A DNA stretch of 7,243 nt from Ruminococcus sp. UBA4385 (GCA_002391065.1 DGRP01000154.1:1-7243); one strand, 5' to 3'; positions 1 to 6,345 are shown, counted from the first letter of the stretch. The notes: generated by a model not told the origin, from the sequence alone. Numbers and translations: made by a program.

Positions 1-83
1 AGTCACGCACTATCTCTCTCCGCGTTCAAGGTCTGAAAAGTCAAAGCAAAAGTACGGCGCGTATTAGCCGTGCGGCGAGCACC

Positions 84-112
84 TTGACAAAAGAGTGATA
101 TTGTTATATAAT
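84..112 (+). promoter_or_regulatory. Consensus SigA promoter of the membrane-protein gene
   Basis: The -35 box TTGACA (84-89) and the -10 box TATAAT (107-112) are both perfect and are separated by exactly 17 bases. Transcription should start near 119, giving a leader of about 43 nt before the ATG at 162. The 83 bases to the left hold no gene I can assign. Short open stretches there could be the tail of an upstream gene, but none is recognisable. Confidence 0.85.
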
Positions 113-138
113 ATGAAAGTGTTATAAAATATAACAAT
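100..138. promoter_or_regulatory. TGTTATA inverted/direct repeat array over the -10 and start site (candidate operator)
   Basis: TGTTATA occurs at 102-108 and again at 120-126, 18 bp apart. Its reverse complement TATAACA lies at 130-136. The last two form a perfect 7-3-7 dyad at the predicted transcription start. The first and third extend to a 9-bp inverted repeat, ATTGTTATA (100-108) with TATAACAAT (130-138). The placement over the -10 box and +1 would suit repressor binding. The region is AT-rich, so part of the symmetry could be chance; an operator role is inference. Confidence 0.4.
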
Positions 139-161
139 AATAGCTTTGGGGAGAGAAAAGT

Positions 162-1355
162 ATGTTTGAAGAAGGAAAGTATTATCACCCGTCAGGGAAG
201 TTCAGTCCGCTTGGCGCTGTTCTTATCACGCTCTGTGTTACTGTGCTGGGCATAGGGCTGTTCTTTTTGTATCTGCTGTTCAATAATTGGTGTACGTTCA
301 TTTATCTGAGTATCATAGCCGCTGTGGCTGTTGCTGCGGCTATGGGATATGTTGCTTCAAAAATAATCAGGCTTTTTAAGATCAGAAATAAAACTGTCGC
401 TGTGGTCTGCGCCGTGATAGGCTTTCTGCTGGCAAGCTATGTCAAGTGGGCTATGTATGACTACCTCGACCTGAAAAAGAACTACTACAACAAGCTTAAA
501 GATCACACTGCCGAGGAGTTTTATGACTTTGACTATTACTTCGGCGTTGAGGGCGTTGAAACTCAGAACATGATAGATATGTACAAGTCTATCCACCAGT
601 CAACTATGTTTATGAACTCAAACGGCGACATTGATTACTCGGGCTTTGACCTCACCGATGAGCAGATAGAGGAGATCGAATCCAAAACTGTATGGGATTA
701 CAATAACTTTGAGAAGCTTTTAGGCTCTGACGCTGATGAGGTAGAGGAGTCGCTTGAAAAGGCTAAGACTATGGATGCATATCAGTTCACCTATGAGTAC
801 CGCAAGGCAGAGGATAAAAAGAATGTTATAAGTCTTCTGACCTCACCGAAGGTGCTGTGGAAGGACATAAATGAGATCAACAAAGTAGGGCGCTGGTCAT
901 TGAAGAGCCACTCCTACACTGCCGATAAAGATGCAACAAATGTAAACGGCTGGATGCTCTGGGTAGTCTGGGCAGGAGAGTTTGTGTTCATGGGAATTGT
1001 GTTCCTTGCTATGACCTTTATCGGCTTTGAAAAGCCCTTTATCGAAAGCGAAGACGACTGGGCTCTGCCTATGGGAAAGTCGCCGAAGAAATTTTACGCT
1101 CCCGATGACCTGAAGGGCTTCAAGGCAAGTATGGAGATGTCGGAGTTTAACCTGTTTGATCTTGAAATACCTGTCGGACAGCCTCAGCCTGCAAAGTTCC
1201 TGACGGTTGAGTGCTTCAAGAGCAGAGATCTGAACGAGAACTATCTGAATGTTTATTTCCACCAGTTTGACAAAAACGGCAAGGCTGTGAAAAAATCTCA
1301 GGTAATAAAATTTATGCGTGTAAGCAAGGAGTTTATCCTCTCGGATAAGCTTTAG
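162..1355 (+). CDS. Four-TM membrane protein of unknown function
   Basis: The product is 397 aa and I do not recognise its family. Hydrophobic segments lie at about residues 17-40, 44-67, 78-98 and 263-288. The loop after TM2 is basic (KIIRLFKIRNK), which suggests that the N- and C-termini are cytoplasmic and that the acidic 99-262 region, rich in Asp, Glu and Tyr, is outside. The C-terminal 110 residues are soluble and Lys-rich. The start is supported by a GGGGAG ribosome site at 148-153, eight bases before the ATG, and by the consensus promoter just upstream. The TAG stop straddles the left end of a MITE-like insertion. Without the insertion the protein would end one residue later (DKLY rather than DKL), 19 nt before the heavy-metal-associated gene. 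The two were therefore probably an operon, which hints at, but does not show, a related job. Confidence 0.85.
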   Translation: MFEEGKYYHPSGKFSPLGAVLITLCVTVLGIGLFFLYLLFNNWCTFIYLSIIAAVAVAAAMGYVASKIIRLFKIRNKTVAVVCAVIGFLLASYVKWAMYDYLDLKKNYYNKLKDHTAEEFYDFDYYFGVEGVETQNMIDMYKSIHQSTMFMNSNGDIDYSGFDLTDEQIEEIESKTVWDYNNFEKLLGSDADEVEESLEKAKTMDAYQFTYEYRKAEDKKNVISLLTSPKVLWKDINEINKVGRWSLKSHSYTADKDATNVNGWMLWVVWAGEFVFMGIVFLAMTFIGFEKPFIESEDDWALPMGKSPKKFYAPDDLKGFKASMEMSEFNLFDLEIPVGQPQPAKFLTVECFKSRDLNENYLNVYFHQFDKNGKAVKKSQVIKFMRVSKEFILSDKL

Positions 1356-1526
1356 GCAACACCGCACAACCACCGGCATACGCCTTTGTATGCCATCTAC
1401 TTGCATATTTACCGTCATATCGCCCAAATTTACCTTGAAATACGACAGTATTCCTGCGGTAAATTCAGGCAATCTGACGATAAATCTGACTGCGTATCTG
1501 GCATACAATGGTTGTGCGGTGTTGCC
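1355..1526. mobile_element. MITE-like non-autonomous element, 172 bp, with TTTA target duplication
   Basis: Perfect 18-bp terminal inverted repeats, GGCAACACCGCACAACCA at 1355-1372 and its complement at 1509-1526, are flanked by TTTA on both sides (1351-1354 and 1527-1530). Further paired segments continue inward: TTGTATGCC (1386-1394) with GGCATACAA (1500-1508), and AATTTACC (1427-1434) with GGTAAATT (1458-1465). An apical stem AATAC-GACA-GTATT sits at 1439-1452. The whole element can therefore fold into one long imperfect hairpin. The left arm alone carries an extra side hairpin, GGCATAC/GTATGCC (1375-1394). It has no room for a transposase, so mobilisation in trans is inferred. The donor transposase family cannot be named from this window. 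As RNA it would lie between two same-strand genes and could affect read-through or message stability. Confidence 0.85.
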
Positions 1527-1553
1527 TTTACTGATAGAAAGGAAAATGATATT

Positions 1554-1796
1554 ATGGTAAAAACAACACTCTCGATCGAGGGCATGAAATGCAAGATGTG
1601 CGAGGCACACGTTAATGACCTCATCAAGGAAAAGTACAATGTAAAAAAGGTTGAGTCCTCGGCAAAGGATAAGAGGACGGTAGTCATCAGCGAGAGCGAG
1701 CTTGACACCGAGGCTCTCAAAGGGCAGATCGCCGAGCTTGGCTTTACAATGACGGGCTCTCAGAGCGAGCCGTACAAAAAGGGTCTATTTAAATAA
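1554..1796 (+). CDS. Heavy-metal-associated (HMA) domain protein, CopZ-like
   Basis: This 80-aa protein has the ferredoxin-like HMA fold signature. The metal-binding loop GMKCKMC, with cysteines at residues 13 and 16, follows the first strand (TLSIEGM), and a later GF-containing segment (AELGFTMTG) matches the family's C-terminal part. Family members of about 70 aa bind Cu(I), or another soft metal, through the two cysteines and pass it to transporters or sensors. The protein is cytoplasmic, as no signal peptide is seen. The ATG at 1554 is preferred because AGAAAGG lies 11 bases upstream. Earlier in-frame ATGs fall inside the inserted element. It sits 27 bp beyond the right end of the MITE and probably formed an operon with the membrane-protein gene before the insertion. 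The metal is unknown; the C-terminal tail SEPYKKGLFK is not part of the core domain. Confidence 0.85.
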   Translation: MVKTTLSIEGMKCKMCEAHVNDLIKEKYNVKKVESSAKDKRTVVISESELDTEALKGQIAELGFTMTGSQSEPYKKGLFK

Positions 1797-1805
1797 TCTC
1801 AGATC

Positions 1806-1838
1806 CCGCAGGCAGTATAGTAGAAATATTGCTTGCGG
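1806..1838. other. Stem-loop after the HMA gene
   Basis: CCGCAGGCA (1806-1814) can pair with TGCTTGCGG (1830-1838) with one G-U wobble, around a 15-base loop. It begins ten bases after the HMA stop codon. No T-run follows on either strand, so it may protect or process the 3' end rather than terminate transcription. Confidence 0.45.
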
Positions 1839-1849
1839 AAATACACAGA

Positions 1850-1885
1850 AGAAGGGACCGATGCCTTGGTACATCGGTCCCTTCT
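1850..1885. terminator. Strong hairpin between convergent genes, possible bidirectional terminator
   Basis: A perfect 14-bp stem, AGAAGGGACCGATG (1850-1863) with its complement at 1872-1885, encloses an eight-base loop. It lies between the plus-strand HMA gene and the end of the minus-strand EAL gene, where a shared terminator is expected. The T-tract is weak on both sides: GAAATAGAGG on the plus strand, and a loosely T-rich TGTGTATTTCC on the minus strand. Termination efficiency is therefore uncertain. Confidence 0.6.
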
Positions 1886-1911
1886 GAAATAGAGGAAGTA
1901 TATGATTTAGG

Positions 1912-3849
1912 TCATACGGCATTGTTTTCCCTGATGAACTCAATGAATGCGTCCTCAGGCATGGGCTTTGCATAGTAATAGCCCTGAATATAATCACATC
2001 TGTGCTCAATAAACCAATCGGCAGTTTCCTTTGTCTCAACACCCTCGACCACGCTTTCTGCGCCGATCTCGGTTATCATCTGCATGGTGCTCTTGAGAAC
2101 AGCCCTTGTACGGTTATTGCCGATGTCATCGGCTAAGCTTTTGTCAAGCTTGATTATCTTGACAGGCTCCTGCAGGATACGCTGCAGGTTTGAATATCCC
2201 GTACCGTAATCATCAATTGCGAACTCAATTCCTGCCTTATGAAGCCTCGAGACAGTCTTTGTAAGAACATCATTGAGGAAATCCTCGGCAGTTTCGGTTA
2301 TCTCAAAATTGAATGACTTGTTCGATACTCCGTACTCACGCATTTTCTTCTTTACGTTATCCACGAAGTTATCCTTCATGCACTGCATGGTTGAGATATT
2401 TATCTCTATATATTCAAGCCCCATTCCCGAAAGGTCATGGTCTCGGATAAACTTGAAAACCGTGTCAATAACAAAGTCGCCTATCTGGTAGATAGCTCCG
2501 CTTTTCTCGGCGGCAGGTATAAAGAGGGCAGGCGAGATAAAGCCTATATCGTCATCAATAAGTCTCAGCAGAGCCTCGGCGCTGACGAATTTGTGCTCCT
2601 TGATAGAGTAGATCGGCTGATAGTAGACCTTAAAGCCGTTGTTTGCGAAGCCCTTTTCAATATACTTGTCAATGTCAAACTTGAAGCGTATCTTGTCACG
2701 CTCCTCAAGGTCGGAGTAGATGATAGAGCCTGATTCTATTTCGCTCTTGTCATAAGTATCCACAAAGCTCATAAGCTCATCGTGAGTGCCTATGTCCTTA
2801 GGAATATCAAGCAGACAGAGGGAGCTTTCAAAGGTGAAGCTTATCTCTCCGATGATAAGGGGCTTGCTGATGGTCTGCTCTATCTCATCGCAGATCTTGT
2901 CGGCGGAATAATTACCGCTGAGTATTACGGAGAACAATCCATAGCTGAGATAATATATATTATAAACGAAGTTTCTCTCAGGCTGGGACTTGAGCACACG
3001 CTCCATTCTCCGAACAGCCTTTTTAATAACCTCCTGGTGAGCATTCAGACCGTACAGTGTAACAAGGGCGCTGTCATTCTTGACCTTGATAAGCAGTACC
3101 GAGCCCCTGTTGCCCTTGTAATACATCTTCTTGCTGTCATGCTTGAAGGCGGTCATATTTCTTGTTCCGATAGCCGTATCGAGGGATTCCTCGGGCTTGA
3201 TAACGAAGAACATCAGTATCAGCAGCGATGCGGTGATAGCGAACATCTCTATCAGCGCATGGGGCATGAAGTACTGAACAACTGCCGAGATAACAAGTAT
3301 CGGATAGATAGCAATAAATGCGAACATTCTTGCGCTGTCTATAGTTTCCTTGTGCTTGAAAAGATATGTAATAGTCTGGAGCATATAAAAAAATGCTATC
3401 AGGTAAATTATCCAGACGAAAGGACCTCTTTCGTAGTGACCTTTCGGAAATTTAATGATCCAGTGCGTAAATGGGTTTATAGCCACGAGCAGGATATTAA
3501 TAATGTAAGGAAGCGAGAACAGCACTTTTAACTTGGTTTTGCCGTCTAAATAGATATACCATGTGCCCGAGACCATGCCTATAAATATGGAATATGTCGG
3601 CAGCAGCGAGGCGTGAACTATATAATAGGCATACGATGCGCCTATCCTCACCCCGGCTGAAATATGCCCGAACGCAGTGAGGGGTGCTGCCGAAAGCATA
3701 TCGCAGATCGTACAAAGCAGCGTAATGATCACCAGCGACAGAAACAGCGTATTGGTTCTGCCCCTTACGAGCTTTCTTACAAAAAGCGACAGAATAATAA
3801 TAGCCAGCACCAGAAAAGCACAGACGTCAAACTGAAAAATTCGGCTCAT
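1912..3849 (-). CDS. Seven-TM protein with degenerate GGDEF and intact EAL domain (c-di-GMP phosphodiesterase)
   Basis: The 645-aa product has seven hydrophobic segments, at about 7-27, 32-52, 68-95, 107-126, 143-163, 175-195 and 199-218. A GGDEF-fold region follows at about 222-370 and an EAL domain at about 389-639. Where GGDEF is expected the protein reads YLSYGLFSVIL (300-310), so it should not make c-di-GMP. The EAL domain keeps the family's key residues: E425 (EALLRL), N484 (EINIS), E516 and E519 (FEITETA), D546/D547 (DDYGTGYS), K567 (IIKLDK), E602 (EGVE) and Q622 (QGYYYAKP). It is thus predicted to hydrolyse c-di-GMP to pGpG at the membrane, perhaps gated by a ligand sensed by the 7TM module. 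The ATG at 3849 has a near-ideal AAGGAGGTGA site (3855-3864). An in-frame ATG at 3897 would add 16 residues but has no ribosome site. It is monocistronic, with its own promoter. Confidence 0.92.
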   Translation of the reverse strand: MSRIFQFDVCAFLVLAIIILSLFVRKLVRGRTNTLFLSLVIITLLCTICDMLSAAPLTAFGHISAGVRIGASYAYYIVHASLLPTYSIFIGMVSGTWYIYLDGKTKLKVLFSLPYIINILLVAINPFTHWIIKFPKGHYERGPFVWIIYLIAFFYMLQTITYLFKHKETIDSARMFAFIAIYPILVISAVVQYFMPHALIEMFAITASLLILMFFVIKPEESLDTAIGTRNMTAFKHDSKKMYYKGNRGSVLLIKVKNDSALVTLYGLNAHQEVIKKAVRRMERVLKSQPERNFVYNIYYLSYGLFSVILSGNYSADKICDEIEQTISKPLIIGEISFTFESSLCLLDIPKDIGTHDELMSFVDTYDKSEIESGSIIYSDLEERDKIRFKFDIDKYIEKGFANNGFKVYYQPIYSIKEHKFVSAEALLRLIDDDIGFISPALFIPAAEKSGAIYQIGDFVIDTVFKFIRDHDLSGMGLEYIEINISTMQCMKDNFVDNVKKKMREYGVSNKSFNFEITETAEDFLNDVLTKTVSRLHKAGIEFAIDDYGTGYSNLQRILQEPVKIIKLDKSLADDIGNNRTRAVLKSTMQMITEIGAESVVEGVETKETADWFIEHRCDYIQGYYYAKPMPEDAFIEFIRENNAV

Positions 3850-3865
3850 ATCCCTCACCTCCTTA

Positions 3866-3897
3866 CGAAAAATTTCGCAAAGCACGAAATTTCGCAA
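3866..3897 (-). promoter_or_regulatory. Paired near-identical palindromes in the leader of the EAL gene
   Basis: Two AT-cored palindromes, CGAAAAATTTCG (3866-3877) and CGAAATTTCG (3885-3894), share the direct repeat AAATTTCGCAA (3870-3880 and 3887-3897) with a 17-bp period. They lie in the transcribed leader, directly upstream of the Shine-Dalgarno sequence (3855-3864). They could be a dimer-binding operator pair or a leader RNA element that tunes ribosome access. No regulator is identified. Confidence 0.45.
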
Positions 3898-3967
3898 TCC
3901 GTGAAAATGACTGCAAACTTACACACGTTTGTAAACAATCAATAAAACACACTTTTATACCGTATAC

Positions 3968-3996
3968 ATTATACAACATTCTGTCTAATCTGTCAA
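3968..3996 (-). promoter_or_regulatory. Consensus SigA promoter of the EAL gene
   Basis: Read on the minus strand, TTGACA (3996-3991) and TATAAT (3973-3968) are both perfect with a 17-base spacer. Transcription should start near 3961, giving a leader of about 110 nt before the ATG at 3849, long for a simple gene. Confidence 0.85.
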
Positions 3997-4009
3997 CCGC
4001 TAATAATGA

Positions 4010-4022
4010 ATTAACCGTTAAT
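4010..4022. promoter_or_regulatory. ATTAAC-C-GTTAAT palindrome upstream of the EAL promoter
   Basis: A perfect 6-1-6 dyad (4010-4015 and 4017-4022) lies 13 bases upstream of the -35 box, a position suited to an activator or upstream operator. A functional role is inference. Confidence 0.3.
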
Positions 4023-4059
4023 TTGCTGAGAGCATTTGCTTAAAATTTTCGAAAATCAA

Positions 4060-4090
4060 ATAAAAAAGGGAGTTATCCTCCCTTTTTTAT
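4060..4090 (-). terminator. Rho-independent terminator of the lipoprotein gene
   Basis: A 13-bp stem, ATAAAAAAGGGAG (4060-4072) with its complement (4078-4090), encloses the loop TTATC. Read on the minus strand, the GGGAG/CTCCC core is followed by TTTTTTATTTG, a classic U-tract. The lipoprotein stop codon (4087-4089) lies inside the upstream arm. It would end a transcript covering the lipoprotein, RNase Z-like and probably ZIP genes, and it insulates the EAL promoter. Confidence 0.88.
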
Positions 4091-4518
4091 TCCACTCTCT
4101 CGACTACATTATCATACTGCACATCGGCAAGAATAAGTGCTTTGTTTGAGCCTATGAACACTATGTTGCCAAGCTTCGGGTCGCCTGCTATGCTTACGCA
4201 CTTGTCAGCGTGACCGTGTATTTTTTCAAGATCGTCCATAAGTGCGGAGCAGTCCTCCGTATTGGTCGGGCGATACATTTCAAGGTAGTCCTCGCCGTTG
4301 ACACAGATGATGCCCTTGCCCGGATAGTTTCCTGCGGAATTGGTGTGTGTAACTGTGTACCCTTTTGCGGAAAGGCGTGACTCAATATCATCAAACTCGG
4401 GGATATTGACAACCTCTCTTATAGTGGTTTCGGGCTCGGAGTTTGTGCCGAGCAGGTCACAGCCTGCAAAGCAGAACAGCGTTGTAAGACAGACTAAAGC
4501 AGTAAGTATCTTCTTCAT
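4087..4518 (-). CDS. Small secreted lipoprotein of unknown function
   Basis: The 143-aa product starts with a typical lipoprotein signal: MKK, a hydrophobic core, and the lipobox FAGC with the lipidated cysteine at residue 20. The mature protein should be anchored to the outer face of the membrane. After a short Ser/Glu/Thr linker comes a compact domain of about 110 residues with alternating strands and helices (YLEMYRP, ALMDDLEKIHG, GNIVFIGSNKALILAD). I cannot name its family. It resembles in style the small clostridial lipoproteins of unknown function, which is only an impression. AGGAGG (4524-4529) lies five bases before the ATG and overlaps the stop codon of the RNase Z-like gene (4528-4530), so the two are very likely co-transcribed and may be translationally coupled. 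A terminator overlaps its stop codon. Confidence 0.85.
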   Translation of the reverse strand: MKKILTALVCLTTLFCFAGCDLLGTNSEPETTIREVVNIPEFDDIESRLSAKGYTVTHTNSAGNYPGKGIICVNGEDYLEMYRPTNTEDCSALMDDLEKIHGHADKCVSIAGDPKLGNIVFIGSNKALILADVQYDNVVERVE

Positions 4519-4527
4519 ATTTACCTC

Positions 4528-5436
4528 CTATATTGTTGTTTTTCTGCCGTCTTTGGATATGCGAACCTTCGGGAAGAGCTTTACAAGCTCGTTTTTGTAC
4601 ACTGAGGGGTCGGGCTCGGCGGGGCTGTAGTGTGTAAGCCAGAGCTCTTTGACATCAGCTTTCCCTGCAAGACGGCAGGCGTCCTGCATAAGCATGTGCC
4701 CCTTTTCGTTCATGCTTTTTTTCTTGTCGGGGTCGCCGTACATACCCTCGCAGATGAAAAGGTCGGAGCCGTCTGCAAAGTCGGCTATGCGCTCGATCGG
4801 GAGAGTATCGGTGACGTAGGTTATCTTCTGAGGGGGTCTCGGGTCAGAGGTTACCATGTCGGGGGTGATCTCACGGCCGTCAACGGTTATGCTTACGCCG
4901 TTGTGAAGCGTTTTGCGTTCTCTGAGGGGGACACCGAGCTCGTCGGCCTTCTCGGGCAGGAAGACCCTTTTGTGGCGGAGTGTCAGGCTGTAGCCGAGAC
5001 AGACTGTGCTGTGCTTTAAGGGCAGGGAGCGCATTTCAAGCATGGGGTCGATAGTGTTAAGGCGCTGAGAGGTCTCGTTTTTGATGTCAAGCGGATTGAT
5101 TCTGACCTCAAATGGAAGACGTCCTGTGATAGTGAGCAGTGCGTCAATTACGTTGAGGGCGGTTTTCGGGGCGAAAATGTCAAGGGGCTCGCAGCGGTCG
5201 GTGTTGGCTATCGACAGGAGCAGCCCGGGCAGACCTGTGATGTGGTCGGCGTGGGTGTGCGTGATGAGGATAACGTCTATCCGACTGATTTTTATCTGAG
5301 CCTTGGCAGCTGCAACCTGTGTGCCCTCGCCGCAGTCAATGAGAACTGCCTTGCCCTCGTGTTCAATGTAGCATGAGGTCAGAAACCTGTTTTTCAGCGG
5401 AAGCATTCCGCCAGTGCCCAGCAGGGCTATCTCCAT
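4528..5436 (-). CDS. rnz: Ribonuclease Z-like metallo-beta-lactamase protein (tRNA 3' processing)
   Basis: The 302-aa product has the full zinc-site pattern of the RNase Z/ElaC branch of the metallo-beta-lactamase fold: GEGTQ (36-40), HTHADH (H60, H62, D64, H65), H142, D210 (YVTD), E230 (EGMY), H247 (KGH) and H269 (LTHYS). The N-terminal GTGGMLPLKNRFLTS also matches that branch. RNase Z cuts tRNA precursors after the discriminator base, and the length fits the short bacterial form. Two details differ from the usual pattern: Ala replaces the common Gly in HxHGDH, and the flexible-arm region near 165-195 (LGVPLRERKTLHNGVS) lacks an obvious GP motif. Another Zn hydrolase of the same branch is therefore possible. 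AGGAAGGTGA precedes the ATG. The gene follows the ZIP gene by 87 bp with no clear promoter between them, and its stop overlaps the ribosome site of the lipoprotein gene. Confidence 0.82.
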   Translation of the reverse strand: MEIALLGTGGMLPLKNRFLTSCYIEHEGKAVLIDCGEGTQVAAAKAQIKISRIDVILITHTHADHITGLPGLLLSIANTDRCEPLDIFAPKTALNVIDALLTITGRLPFEVRINPLDIKNETSQRLNTIDPMLEMRSLPLKHSTVCLGYSLTLRHKRVFLPEKADELGVPLRERKTLHNGVSITVDGREITPDMVTSDPRPPQKITYVTDTLPIERIADFADGSDLFICEGMYGDPDKKKSMNEKGHMLMQDACRLAGKADVKELWLTHYSPAEPDPSVYKNELVKLFPKVRISKDGRKTTI

Positions 5437-5481
5437 AGGATCACCTTCCTGTGTTTATTCTTTCTGCCTGTGCGGCTTGTC

Positions 5482-5521
5482 GGGGGAGGACCCTCTCACT
5501 AAAACTTTTGGCTAGGGGGAG
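5482..5521. other. Intergenic G-rich segment between ZIP and RNase Z-like genes
   Basis: The 87-bp gap (5437-5523) contains two GGGGGAG blocks (5482-5488 and 5515-5521), 33 bp apart, around a CTAAAACTTTTGG core. On the transcribed minus strand the C-rich blocks could pair weakly with GAGAGGG. Its composition differs from the rest of the window and it may be a remnant of a dispersed repeat. No promoter or terminator with a proper T-tract was found here. Confidence 0.3.
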
Positions 5522-5523
5522 CG

Positions 5524-6306
5524 TTATCCAAGGGCGCAGTCGAGGCTCATCATGATGACGAAGCCGAAGGCAAACGAAATTGTTCCTGTATTTGAATGTG
5601 GTTCTTCACTCATTTCGGGGATAAGCTCCTCTACGACGACATAGATCATTGCGCCTGCGGCAAAGCTCAGCAGGTAGGGGAGTATCGGTATCACAAGGCT
5701 TGACAGCGCTATAGTCAGCACAGCTCCTACGGGCTCAACAGCACCCGACAGAGAGCCGTACAAAAATGCCTTGCCCTTGCTTACACCCTCCGACCTCAGC
5801 GGCATTGAGATTATAGCGCCCTCGGGGAAGTTCTGTATTGCAATACCCAGAGCCAGCGCCATAGCGCCTGCCGCGGTTATAAGCGCATTTCCCGACAGCC
5901 AGCCTGCGTAAACAACGCCCACTGCCATGCCCTCGGGTATGTTATGGAGCGTCACCGCCAGCAGAAGCATAGCTGTGCGGTTGAGCTTTGTTCTCGGGCC
6001 TTCTGGGTCATCGGAATTTGTGTGCAGGTGAGGTATCACGGTATCCAGTATCAGCAGGAAGAAAATTCCCACCAGAAAGCCCACCGCCGCAGGAATAAAG
6101 GCAAGCCTGCCCATGCTTTCGCTCTGCTCGATAGACGGGATAAGTAAGCTCCACACGCTTGCCGCCGTCATAATGCCTGCCGCAAAGCCTGTGAGTATTC
6201 GTCTGGTTGTAAGTCCTATGTTGTTTTTCATGAAGAACACGCAGGCAGAGCCCAGCGTAGTCCCTGCAAATGGGATAAGTATCCCGAGAATAGTATCTTT
6301 GTTCAT
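5524..6306 (-). CDS. ZIP-family metal ion transporter
   Basis: The 260-aa product is a polytopic membrane protein with the two ZIP metal-site motifs: HNIPEGMAVG in TM4 (H121, N122, E125) and QNFPEGAIIS in TM5 (N159, E162). It also has E191 in the next membrane segment and EELIPE (226-231). ZIP proteins move divalent metals such as Zn, Fe or Mn into the cytoplasm. The cytosolic TM3-TM4 loop carries a short HLHTNSDD (93-100), in place of the longer His-rich loop of many homologues. Length and motifs fit the bacterial ZupT/GufA-like group; the metal cannot be told from sequence. GGAGGAG (6313-6318) precedes the ATG. It has its own consensus promoter with a dyad at the start site, which suggests metal-dependent repression. 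The RNase Z-like and lipoprotein genes follow on the same strand, probably in one transcript. Confidence 0.92.
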   Translation of the reverse strand: MNKDTILGILIPFAGTTLGSACVFFMKNNIGLTTRRILTGFAAGIMTAASVWSLLIPSIEQSESMGRLAFIPAAVGFLVGIFFLLILDTVIPHLHTNSDDPEGPRTKLNRTAMLLLAVTLHNIPEGMAVGVVYAGWLSGNALITAAGAMALALGIAIQNFPEGAIISMPLRSEGVSKGKAFLYGSLSGAVEPVGAVLTIALSSLVIPILPYLLSFAAGAMIYVVVEELIPEMSEEPHSNTGTISFAFGFVIMMSLDCALG

Positions 6307-6322
6307 AGGCGCTCCTCCCTTG

Positions 6323-6338
6323 GTTAGTATAATCTAAC
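6323..6338. promoter_or_regulatory. GTTAG-N6-CTAAC dyad at the ZIP transcription start (candidate operator)
   Basis: A perfect 5-6-5 inverted repeat (6323-6327 and 6334-6338) lies immediately downstream of the -10 box, covering about +1 to +16 and ending just before the Shine-Dalgarno sequence. The half-site GTTAG/CTAAC recalls DtxR-type boxes, which have the same half-sites but closer together. A metal-responsive repressor site is inference. Confidence 0.5.
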
Positions 6339-6345
6339 TATCTGC

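Noticed and set aside
52..73. GTACGGC/GCCGTGC stem-loop left of the first promoter
   Set aside because: It could be a minus-strand terminator (followed by TTTTGCTTT), but no minus-strand gene feeds it; the stem is short with a wobble pair.
1..83. Tail of an upstream plus-strand gene
   Set aside because: Open stretches end at 36, 66 or 95 in the three frames, but none gives a recognisable protein end, and the last would run into the -35 box.
897..1610. Long minus-strand open frame across the end of the membrane gene, the MITE and the HMA gene
   Set aside because: It crosses the insertion boundary and two well-supported plus-strand genes, has no ribosome site or recognisable domain, and is a shadow frame.
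3850..3897. 16-codon N-terminal extension of the EAL protein from an ATG at 3897
   Set aside because: No ribosome site precedes it, while the ATG at 3849 has a near-perfect one; the extension covers the leader palindromes.
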